36,981 nt of DNA from an uncultured Flavobacteriales bacterium (GTDB taxonomy: Bacteria > Bacteroidota > Bacteroidia > Flavobacteriales > UBA1820). The notes under the pieces were generated by a model. It was not told the origin of the DNA. It was given only the letters and a program-made list of their open reading frames with translations, and ran no database searches. This document shows, one piece after another, positions 30,248-36,981 of this stretch (positions are counted from its first letter, which is position 1; each line of letters starts with the position of its first letter). Position numbers and translations under genes: made by a program. The stretch spans positions 1-36,981 of the forward strand of contig CALJDR010000096.1 in NCBI GenBank assembly GCA_938023515.1, read 5' to 3'.

Positions 30248-32878
30248 ATGAAAAGACAAAAAAATTTAATCGGACTGTTTGCGCTCGCCGGCCTGATAGC
30301 CATGGGAGTGTCGTCATGTAAAAAATACGACGACGACATCGACCAGCTTCGCCAGGAGATCGCAGACACGAAAGCCGCCTTGGAAAATGCCCTGAAAGCA
30401 GGCAAACTTATCACTGCCGTCAATCCCGTAACGGGAGGCTGGGATATCGTTTTCTCGGACAACAGCAAGATCACGGTAAAGAACGGCGAGAACGGCGCGC
30501 CCGGAGCCTCAGGGTTCGCTCCGGTAGTAGGTATCGATAACGAGGGCTATTGGACGGTCGTTTCGGCACAGGGAGCCGACCCCGTACGCGTAAAAGACGC
30601 TTCCGGAAAAGAAGTGAAAGCGGTGGCCAGCGTACCGACAGCCAACAAAGAAACCAAAACCTGGTGGATAGACGGCAAAGACACGGAGATCTCCTATGTA
30701 GGTGAAGCCGGAGATCCGGGCAAGGACGGCCACTCCCCCTACATCGACAAGGACACCAACCACTGGATGGTATACGACGATGAAAAAGGAGCCTTCGAGG
30801 ATTCGGGCGTAAAAGCCAGCGTATCCTATTCCGAAGTGAAGATCGAAAAAGGCGTCTTGATGATAGACGGGGTAGCCACCGATGCCACCGGCATTCCTTC
30901 GGTAGCCTATAACGATTTGACCCATACGGTAATGGTAACGGTATATGATGCCGCGGGAAAAGCATCCAATTATGAATTCCTGCAGGCCTCGGATGTAATG
31001 GTGATGATCACCTCGGTATCGGCCCCTATCGCCAACCCGCTGATCGGCATCAACTACGGTAAAGCGGCCGGTGACTTCACCTGGGGCAAAGAATCTTTCA
31101 AAGCAAACGACCTGTTGTTCTCCGACGGCGGAAAGGTCATCGTCCCGGTGATCGTCAACCCGACGGGAGCCTCGCTCGACGACTGCAAGATAGAGATCGT
31201 CAACCCCAAGGACGAATCGTTCGTCATTCCGGTGGTTAAAGCTACCCGTGGATACGACTACGACAAATATGGTTTCAAAGCGGCCAACGCCGCCGGCGCT
31301 CCTGCAGCCAACGGACTGTGGTCGCTCGAACTGGGCCTGACCGCCGAAAACCTGGCAGAACTCAACAAAGCCGCATCCGGAGTATCCAACCTCGCTGTAA
31401 GAGTAACCAAAGGTGAAGGGGAAAATGCCCGTATTATCCAGTCCGGATACCAGTACAAAGCCAAATCCGAGGAAATAGCCGCACTGGTCAATCTGGATGA
31501 CGTACCTGCTGCCGTAACCGCCGCTTTGGGCGAAAGGGTGAGCCTGCTGGGCACGCTCGACACGACCCTCGTATTCCGCGATTCTATCGCTTACAAGGCA
31601 GAAAGTGCAGCCGACGCACACAAATCGGTCACGATGGGCCGCGACGATATCTCTACCGTGGACAACAAAGCCAGCATCGACGTCCTGGAAGGCAACAACG
31701 TAACCTATATGCTGTCGGCCCGCGATTACAAAGGTTCGCTGCTGACCAAAGACGTAGTCGTGACTTTTTACTCTTCGATCGGTCTGGACGACGTAACGCT
31801 CGCCGGGGCCAACCTAACCCTGCGTGCCGTGTCGGACACCGCATTCGTATCCCTGGCCCCGATGTACACCGCTCTGGGCGAAAAGAAAGGCCTCTGGCAG
31901 ACCAACGCCCAGAATTTCAAAGTGGTCGTGAAGGATGCCAAGGGTAACGTCGTGGATGCTAATAATACGATCGGTACGGCGGGTAAATTCACGGTGAATT
32001 TCTTTGAGAAAGGAGTGTCTTACCCCAACGGAGCTGTGCAGACACCCGCTTCGGACAACACCAAACTCAACTTCGTAGGCGTAATGGCCGACGCCACCCA
32101 GGTACTGCCGGGCAGTTACACAGCCACCATTACTTTCGAAGACAAACGTAACGCCGCCGAATACAAGACGTTCGGCATCGTCGTTCCGGTAGTCGTAGCA
32201 AACCCGGCCGCAGATGTTCAGGCCCAATTCGCACACGTTCCCGCTAAATGGAACGGCAACAACCTGGCCGTATTCGGCGCAGACCAAACGACTGCCTCTA
32301 CGACGTATGCCTTGGCCGACGCATACAGCAAAACGCCTGCCGCAGCCAACTTTGGATTCGAATATGTGAAGCCTACGGGCGGTAAAGAATCCCCGCTGGC
32401 CGACGACAAGACGATGAACGTATCGGCTACCACTCTTTATAACGCCTACACGATCGACCTTTATTACTATTTCTTCGGAAACAAAGCCAACAAGGTGAAA
32501 GTAGAATCCCTTGTAGCTACGCCGAAGAGCCTGGTAAAAGAAGGCACACTGACCTTAAAGGATAAAAAAGTCTTTGAAGTGACCGTAGGTGCCGCTGCCC
32601 TGAGCATGGACGAGACCTATAGTTTCGCCGATTACGACAAGACCGCACAGGCCCTGTTCGGCGTGCTCGGTTCTGAAATAGCCTCCGTGGCCGTTACGGC
32701 CACGGGCGACAATGCCAAACTGGTGACCGTTGCCGGTTCGTCGGGCGCAGACTGGACCATAACCGCCAACAGCCAGGTCGTACTCGATCTGCCAGCCACG
32801 GTAACCATCCACCTGATAGTGACCGACAAGATGGGTGCCGAGTTCATAAAAGACCTCTCTCTGACGGTTAAGAAGTAG
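30248..32878 (+). CDS. Large surface lipoprotein with collagen-like segments (DUF4988-type)
   Basis: An 876-residue Bacteroidales surface lipoprotein. The signal peptide ends in SSC with acylation at C24, followed by KKYDDD, an acidic motif of the type that directs lipoproteins to the cell surface. Residues 30-50 are a short coiled coil (DDIDQLRQEIADTKAAL). A collagen-like stretch GENGAPGASG (80-89) and a second GEAGDPGKDGHSP flank small repeats reading VGIDNEGYWTV and IDKDTNHWMV. The rest is a series of beta-sandwich-like domains with no catalytic motif. The arrangement matches DUF4988/PL29 N-terminal proteins. A trimeric stalk or adhesin role is inferred. It is divergent from an HTH gene and ends in a strong terminator. 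Confidence 0.85.
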   Translation: MKRQKNLIGLFALAGLIAMGVSSCKKYDDDIDQLRQEIADTKAALENALKAGKLITAVNPVTGGWDIVFSDNSKITVKNGENGAPGASGFAPVVGIDNEGYWTVVSAQGADPVRVKDASGKEVKAVASVPTANKETKTWWIDGKDTEISYVGEAGDPGKDGHSPYIDKDTNHWMVYDDEKGAFEDSGVKASVSYSEVKIEKGVLMIDGVATDATGIPSVAYNDLTHTVMVTVYDAAGKASNYEFLQASDVMVMITSVSAPIANPLIGINYGKAAGDFTWGKESFKANDLLFSDGGKVIVPVIVNPTGASLDDCKIEIVNPKDESFVIPVVKATRGYDYDKYGFKAANAAGAPAANGLWSLELGLTAENLAELNKAASGVSNLAVRVTKGEGENARIIQSGYQYKAKSEEIAALVNLDDVPAAVTAALGERVSLLGTLDTTLVFRDSIAYKAESAADAHKSVTMGRDDISTVDNKASIDVLEGNNVTYMLSARDYKGSLLTKDVVVTFYSSIGLDDVTLAGANLTLRAVSDTAFVSLAPMYTALGEKKGLWQTNAQNFKVVVKDAKGNVVDANNTIGTAGKFTVNFFEKGVSYPNGAVQTPASDNTKLNFVGVMADATQVLPGSYTATITFEDKRNAAEYKTFGIVVPVVVANPAADVQAQFAHVPAKWNGNNLAVFGADQTTASTTYALADAYSKTPAAANFGFEYVKPTGGKESPLADDKTMNVSATTLYNAYTIDLYYYFFGNKANKVKVESLVATPKSLVKEGTLTLKDKKVFEVTVGAAALSMDETYSFADYDKTAQALFGVLGSEIASVAVTATGDNAKLVTVAGSSGADWTITANSQVVLDLPATVTIHLIVTDKMGAEFIKDLSLTVKK

Positions 32879-32937
32879 GATGCTTCGTTTTCAGTCGGTC
32901 TGATGCCGGCCTAGTTTTATAGTATTTTTAATCATGT

Positions 32938-32968
32938 GGCGGTCCCGGAAACGGGGCCGCCTTTTTTG
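32938..32968 (+). terminator. Strong rho-independent terminator
   Basis: A 10-bp stem (GGCGGTCCCG with CGGGGCCGCC, 32938-32961) closes a GAAA tetraloop and is followed by six T. Confidence 0.93.
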
Positions 32969-33129
32969 ATTAAGTCAGACCGTCTTCTTACGACAGGACA
33001 AAAAGACGATCGGTGATTTTGCGTTAAAACCCGCACAAAACACTGTTTTTACACAATATTTATGGGCAAACGTTCTATAAAATCGAAATATTAAGCCTTT
33101 GGGGTGAACACTTTCCAAAAAAATATCCT

Positions 33130-33137
33130 TACATTTG
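33130..33137 (+). promoter_or_regulatory. -7 element of the ilvE promoter
   Basis: TACATTTG is an exact consensus match 29 bp before the ilvE ATG. The nearest TTTG (33098-33101) is 28 bp away, farther than usual. Confidence 0.6.
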
Positions 33138-33166
33138 AAGCTAAATTCCATAATTCAAACAGAGGT

Positions 33167-34219
33167 ATGAAAATAGAAGTAGAAAAAGCGGCGAAATCCC
33201 GCATCGATGAAGTAAGTTTCGACAATATGCCTTTCGGGCGTTACATGAGCGACCACATGTTCATTTGCCAGTTCAAGGACGGAGCTTGGCAGACCCCGCG
33301 CATCGCACCCTACCAGCCTCTCCAACTGGCCCCTTCCTGCAAGGTGTTCCACTACGGACAAACCATCTTTGAGGGCCTGAAGGCCTTTAAAGACAAGGAC
33401 GGCCGCATCTTTTTGTTCCGTCCGTCGGACAACCAGGAACGTTTCAACAAATCGGCCGTGCGCATGAATATGCCCGAATTTCCGGCCGGGGTGTTCCATG
33501 AAGCGATCCAGACCCTGCTCAAACTCGACCGCGACTGGATCCCCCAGGGAGAAGGCAAATCGTACTATATCCGCCCGTTCATGATCGCCTCCGAGCCGGC
33601 CCTGAATGCGGTCCCCTCCAAAGAATACCTGTTCATGATCATAGGCGGCCCGGTGGATGCCATCTTCCACGGGGACGTAAAAGTAAAGATCGCCGACCAT
33701 TTCTCCCGCGCGGCCAACGGCGGTACGGGATTCGCCAAATGCGGCGGCAACTACGGGGGCCAGTTCTACCCCTCCACCCTGGCGGCCGGCGAAGGCTACC
33801 AGAGCGTGATCTGGACGGACGACACCAACCACCAATACCTGGAAGAAGCCGGGCAGATGAACTTCATGCTCCGCATCGGCGATACCCTGCTCACTGCACC
33901 GGTGTCCGACCGTATTCTGGACGGGGTTACCCGCCGGAGCATCCTGCAGCTGGCCAAAGACATGGGCATCAAAACCGAAGTACGCCCCATCACGGTAGAA
34001 GAAGTGATGGAAGCCTCGTCGAAAGGCCAGCTGAAAGAAGCTTTCGGCTGCGGCACGGCGGCTGTCATCAGCCCTATCTGCGGGCTGGGGTACAAGGATA
34101 TGTACATGCCGATGGAAAAACCGGCCGATTCGTTCGCAGACCAACTGCGCAAACGCATTTTCGACATTCAGTACAACCGCACGTCCGATCCGTACGGATG
34201 GCGCGTCGAAGTAAAGTAA
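33167..34219 (+). CDS. ilvE: Branched-chain amino acid aminotransferase
   Basis: IlvE is a fold-IV PLP aminotransferase that makes or degrades Leu, Ile and Val. The 350-residue protein has YGQTIFEGLKAFK, RMNMPEFP, YYIRPFMIASEP, the PLP lysine in GGTGFAKCGGNYGG (K191), EEAGQMNFML (the usual G-T-M-N is G-Q-M-N here), ILDGVTRRSILQLA and FGCGTAAVISP. All catalytic positions needed are present. The start MKIEVEKAAK is chosen over a GTG at 33104, since the -7 box at 33130-33137 lies inside that extension. Confidence 0.96.
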   Translation: MKIEVEKAAKSRIDEVSFDNMPFGRYMSDHMFICQFKDGAWQTPRIAPYQPLQLAPSCKVFHYGQTIFEGLKAFKDKDGRIFLFRPSDNQERFNKSAVRMNMPEFPAGVFHEAIQTLLKLDRDWIPQGEGKSYYIRPFMIASEPALNAVPSKEYLFMIIGGPVDAIFHGDVKVKIADHFSRAANGGTGFAKCGGNYGGQFYPSTLAAGEGYQSVIWTDDTNHQYLEEAGQMNFMLRIGDTLLTAPVSDRILDGVTRRSILQLAKDMGIKTEVRPITVEEVMEASSKGQLKEAFGCGTAAVISPICGLGYKDMYMPMEKPADSFADQLRKRIFDIQYNRTSDPYGWRVEVK

Positions 34220-34240
34220 TACCGGAAATCCTTTCCGGAC

Positions 34241-34270
34241 AGCGGGCCCTTTCGTGGGCCCGCTTTTTTG
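34241..34270 (+). terminator. Terminator after ilvE
   Basis: A perfect stem AGCGGGCCC/GGGCCCGCT (34241-34264) is followed by T6. A smaller hairpin CCGGAAA-TCC-TTTCCGG (34222-34238) precedes it. Confidence 0.9.
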
Positions 34271-34335
34271 TTCCAGTAAAGGCCTTTCCCCGATATTTTC
34301 CACAGGGAAAGGGCGGAGGATTCAGTCTTTTTCAG

Positions 34336-34411
34336 TAGATTTGTAGAATTAGGATGTGGCCCCGGCCACATTCAAACAAGTTTGAATGGCTCTCAGCTTT
34401 CACTATATTTG
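34336..34411 (+). promoter_or_regulatory. Promoter with two adjacent palindromes
   Basis: The main promoter is TTTG (34381-34384), 19 bp, then TATATTTG (34404-34411), ending 20 bp before the lipoprotein ATG. Its -33 box is inside the perfect palindrome ATTCAAAC-AA-GTTTGAAT (34370-34387). A second palindrome, GTGGCC-CC-GGCCAC (34356-34369), abuts it, and another TAGATTTG lies at 34336-34343. Confidence 0.75.
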
Positions 34412-34431
34412 TAGAACACAAAAAACCACCG

Positions 34432-35574
34432 ATGAAACGTTACCTGTTCTTACTTCTGGCGAGCCTGAGTTTGGGAGGATGTTCCCTGCTCAAATTCACG
34501 CTGGACACCGGCGACGTTCCGCTCTCCGAAACCGATGTCAACACGCGGATGATGGCGCGCGCTTTTTACAGGGACTTTTCGACCTCGGTCGTAGAGGCGG
34601 CAGACAGCATCTACCGTTCGACCGACAGCCTGGACCTGAAGATACGGGCTATCAACTGGAAGATCCGTTCGACTTCGATGTGCGCCGATGCGGCTTTCGG
34701 TTCGGTACCGGAAATATCGCTGCTCAACACTTGGATACTCTGCTCCTCGATGGATCGGTATATGGCCGCCGCACCGGATTCGGCCCTTTTTGACCGCTAC
34801 TCCCCGATAGCGCGCGACTGCGCGCGGGAACTCGACAAGCGGATCGCGTCCATCGCCTCGAAAACACTGCCTAAAGACCGCTTTGCGAAAATGCAGGAGT
34901 TCGTCCGCCAGAATACCGATCCGGACAATCCTCCGGCCAATCAGGACATGATGCTCCGCTGGATCAATTTCCTCGGGGTGTCCGACTCCACCTATATCAA
35001 AAGTACAGGGAGCGTCGCCCAGTCTATCGGCGACATGAGCGAAAAAATGAGCGGGTATTCGGCCCAGTGGGGCAGCGAACTCTCCTGGAACAAGGATATC
35101 TTGTCCACCCGGCTCAACACGGAAGAAACCCGTACGGAAATACGGGCGCGGATGGACAGCCTGCAAAACCAATTCGGACGTATTACGGGAGTTCTCGAAA
35201 ATACCCCGGACATCATGGCTTCGGTATTGGACGAGCTCAACGGGCAGGTAACCGACGTCATCCAGACCATCAACGCCTCGGTGGACAACGTCTTTGCCGA
35301 CCTGGGACAGCAACGGGCCGAATTGCAGGCCTTTGTCGACAGCCAGCGCGTACAACTGATGGCGCAGGTCGATTCGACCGCCTCCCATGCCGTAAAGACA
35401 GCCATCGACGCCATCCCGTCGATGATAGGCAGCCTGATGCTGTATCTGGTACTGGCCTTCATCGTACTGTTCAGCATACCGTTCGTATTGGGCTACCTGA
35501 TAGGGAATTTCCGGGGACGTAAAAAGGCCGACCGGGAGAAAACGGAAAAAGAAGAAAACCACAAAAACGAATAA
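34432..35574 (+). CDS. Lipoprotein with coiled-coil region and C-terminal membrane helix
   Basis: A 380-residue protein of unknown function. The signal peptide ends LGGC with acylation at C17. A helical region follows, including EFVRQNTDPDNPPANQ and a long heptad-rich part (about 240-335: MDSLQNQFGRITGVLE, VIQTINASVDNVFADL, QRAELQAFVDSQRVQL). Residues 341-362 are a membrane helix (LMLYLVLAFIVLFSIPFVLG), then a basic/acidic tail. A lipid anchor at one end and a helix at the other suggests a protein spanning the periplasm between the two membranes (inference). Start 34432 follows the promoter. It is followed by the EEP gene 26 bp later. Confidence 0.78.
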   Translation: MKRYLFLLLASLSLGGCSLLKFTLDTGDVPLSETDVNTRMMARAFYRDFSTSVVEAADSIYRSTDSLDLKIRAINWKIRSTSMCADAAFGSVPEISLLNTWILCSSMDRYMAAAPDSALFDRYSPIARDCARELDKRIASIASKTLPKDRFAKMQEFVRQNTDPDNPPANQDMMLRWINFLGVSDSTYIKSTGSVAQSIGDMSEKMSGYSAQWGSELSWNKDILSTRLNTEETRTEIRARMDSLQNQFGRITGVLENTPDIMASVLDELNGQVTDVIQTINASVDNVFADLGQQRAELQAFVDSQRVQLMAQVDSTASHAVKTAIDAIPSMIGSLMLYLVLAFIVLFSIPFVLGYLIGNFRGRKKADREKTEKEENHKNE

Positions 35575-35600
35575 CCTTTTAAAATCACGCTACCAAAGTT

Positions 35601-36371
35601 ATGAAACGCTTTCTGATCGTGCTGCTCTGCGCAGTCCTGTTGTATCCTTTGTCCGTCCATGCCAAAAAACCGGTGCGCATCACCGTGCTCAGTTACAACG
35701 TACAGGCGGCCAAACGTTTTCCCACCGAAGAGTACGCCAAATTCATCCAGCAGTACAACCCCGATTTCGTAGCGTTCCAGGAACTGGACTATATGACCAA
35801 ACGTTATCCCCAGAAAGCGGATTTTCTGGATGAAGTAGCCAAACAGACCGGTATGCACCCGGTATATGCCGCTTCGATGGCTTATTCGGACGGCCAGTAC
35901 GGTATCGGCCTGATGACGCGTTTCCCGATGCTGGGCGTGCAGGCCTTCGCCCTGCCCCAACCGGAAGGTTCCTACGAACCCCGGCGCGCCGTGAGCGTAG
36001 TGGCGCAGGTAAACAAAGACCTTTCGATGCGCTTTACCTCCACCCACCTGGATTTGCCGTCCGATGCGATCCGTACGGAACAGGTCACTTCGCTCACCAA
36101 ATGGCTGTCGGGCGACGATATGCCTTCTATCGTCTGCGGGGACTTCAACGCCACGCCGGAAACGAATGCCATAAAATACATGGAATCCCACTGGCAGCGG
36201 GTCTGCGACGACCAGACCACTTATCCGGAAAAAGACCCTCGGAAGAAAATAGACTATATTTTCGTCAAAGGGCACGGGACATGGAAAGTCGTGGATTACA
36301 AGCGGCTGGTAGATATACCCCTGTCCGACCACTGCCCTATCCTGGTGACCCTGGAATACACCGAACAATAA
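35601..36371 (+). CDS. Secreted endonuclease/exonuclease/phosphatase family protein
   Basis: A 256-residue EEP-fold metal-dependent hydrolase (nuclease or phosphodiesterase) with a signal peptide ending VHA near residue 21. The catalytic elements are SYNVQ (N33), FQELD (E61), STHLDLPS (H149), CGDFNATPE (D181, N183), KKIDYIF (D218) and SDHCPI (D243, H244), so it should be active in the periplasm or outside. It probably shares the transcript of the lipoprotein gene 26 bp upstream. DNA versus phospholipid or sugar-phosphate substrate cannot be told apart from sequence. Confidence 0.88.
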   Translation: MKRFLIVLLCAVLLYPLSVHAKKPVRITVLSYNVQAAKRFPTEEYAKFIQQYNPDFVAFQELDYMTKRYPQKADFLDEVAKQTGMHPVYAASMAYSDGQYGIGLMTRFPMLGVQAFALPQPEGSYEPRRAVSVVAQVNKDLSMRFTSTHLDLPSDAIRTEQVTSLTKWLSGDDMPSIVCGDFNATPETNAIKYMESHWQRVCDDQTTYPEKDPRKKIDYIFVKGHGTWKVVDYKRLVDIPLSDHCPILVTLEYTEQ

Positions 36372-36391
36372 CCTGAAACAACAGATACGAC

Positions 36392-36927
36392 ATGAAATTC
36401 TTTATCGACACAGCCAACCTGGCCCAGATCGCCGAAGCCAAAGCCCTGGGCATCCTCGACGGGGTAACCACCAATCCGTCCCTGATGGCCAAAGAAGGCA
36501 TCACCGGACATGATAACATCCTGGAACACTACCGCCAAATATGCCACCTGGTACCGGGCGGAGCCATCAGCGCGGAAGTGCTGGCCACCGATTACGACCA
36601 TATGGTCGCCGAAGGCCGGGAACTGGCTGCCCTGAATCCGCAAATCGTAGTGAAAGTGCCCATTACCGAAGACGGTTTGCGTGCGATCAAGACCTTTACC
36701 GGCAGTAATATCAAGACCAACTGCACGCTGGTATTCTCCTCGGCGCAGGCCTTGTTGGCTGCCAAAGCCGGGGCCACGTACGTTTCCCCGTTCCTGGGGC
36801 GGCTGGACGACATCGACGCCGACGGGCTGGAGCTTATCCGGGAGATACGCCTGATATTCAACAACTACTCGATCAACACCAAGATATTGGCCGCTTCGGT
36901 GCGCAGCGTCAAGCACATCACCGGATG
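36392..36927 (+). CDS. Transaldolase / fructose-6-phosphate aldolase, C-terminus cut
   Basis: This small transaldolase (TalC/MipB type) exchanges three-carbon units in the pentose phosphate pathway, or cleaves fructose-6-phosphate in the FSA branch. The first 178 residues are present: FFIDTANL (D6), DGVTTNPSLMAKEG, VKVPITEDG with the Schiff-base lysine (K88) and the NCTLVFSSAQALLA block. The adapter at 36928 removes about 40 residues of the C-terminus. The split-subunit transketolase 12 kb upstream works in the same pathway. Confidence 0.92.
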
Positions 36928-36981
36928 CTGTCTCTTATACATCTCTCCGAGCCCACGAGACTCGACGTCATCTCGTATGCC
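36928..36981 (-). other. Illumina Nextera adapter with i7 index (artefact)
   Basis: From 36928 the sequence is CTGTCTCTTATA, then CCGAGCCCACGAGAC, the index TCGACGTC and ATCTCGTATGCC. It is the reverse complement of the left-end adapter with the same index. The mosaic-end part reads TATACATCTCT instead of the canonical TATACACATCT. Confidence 0.98.

Noticed and set aside
32968..33130. Attenuator or leader peptide before ilvE
   Set aside because: No Leu/Ile/Val-rich short frame and no terminator-type hairpin in the leader; only a weak CGTCTT/AAGACG pairing.

Overview
The window is an assembled contig from a Bacteroidota bacterium, most likely order Bacteroidales and probably near Alistipes/Rikenellaceae (the family is inference). 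Supporting features are the TTTG-N19-21-TAnnTTTG promoters, the near absence of Shine-Dalgarno sequences, Bacteroidota-only families (DUF5606, DUF4988-type surface lipoprotein, START-like protein), a transketolase split over two genes, and a tRNA without encoded CCA. Both ends (1-48 and 36928-36981) are Illumina Nextera adapter plus the same i7 index, so the genes at both ends are cut by library sequence. No insertion sequence, prophage, integrase or CRISPR array is visible.

Layout. 49-4500: C1-family aminopeptidase tail, a GNAT acetyltransferase gene with an internal 186-bp inversion, an HD phosphohydrolase, tsaE, a PAP2 phosphatase with a START-like partner, and tRNA-Met. 4400-7790: an AT-rich island with a small lipoprotein, a potassium-channel-like protein with a non-canonical selectivity filter, and a pentapeptide-like membrane protein whose last quarter returns to normal GC. 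7868-12071: housekeeping (miaA, divergent kdsC-maf, ruvX, def, DUF5606, a hypothetical protein with an internal repeat). 12173-19522: one leftward transcription unit, hdrC-hdrB-hdrA-flxD-flxC-flxB-flxA plus a YD-like repeat gene. 19735-24173: copper ATPase, small HMA protein, two-piece transketolase. 24327-29399: Nudix hydrolase, Gdx-type SMR exporter, gcvT, a small zinc-ribbon gene, a fimbrillin-like gene without an export signal, and pncB. 29469-36927: an HTH regulator, a large DUF4988-type surface lipoprotein, ilvE, a lipoprotein with a C-terminal membrane anchor, a secreted endonuclease/exonuclease/phosphatase, and a truncated transaldolase.

The most complete multi-gene system is the seven-subunit Hdr-Flx set: an NADH-oxidising flavoprotein module joined through an MvhD-like [2Fe-2S] protein to a heterodisulfide-reductase module with a flavin and many Fe-S clusters. 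This suggests flavin-based electron bifurcation between NADH, ferredoxin and an unknown disulfide. The most unexpected single observation is the exact, in-frame inversion inside the GNAT gene. Flipping 844-1029 restores a textbook acetyltransferase, so this is a recent inversion, a switchable segment or an assembly/library error.
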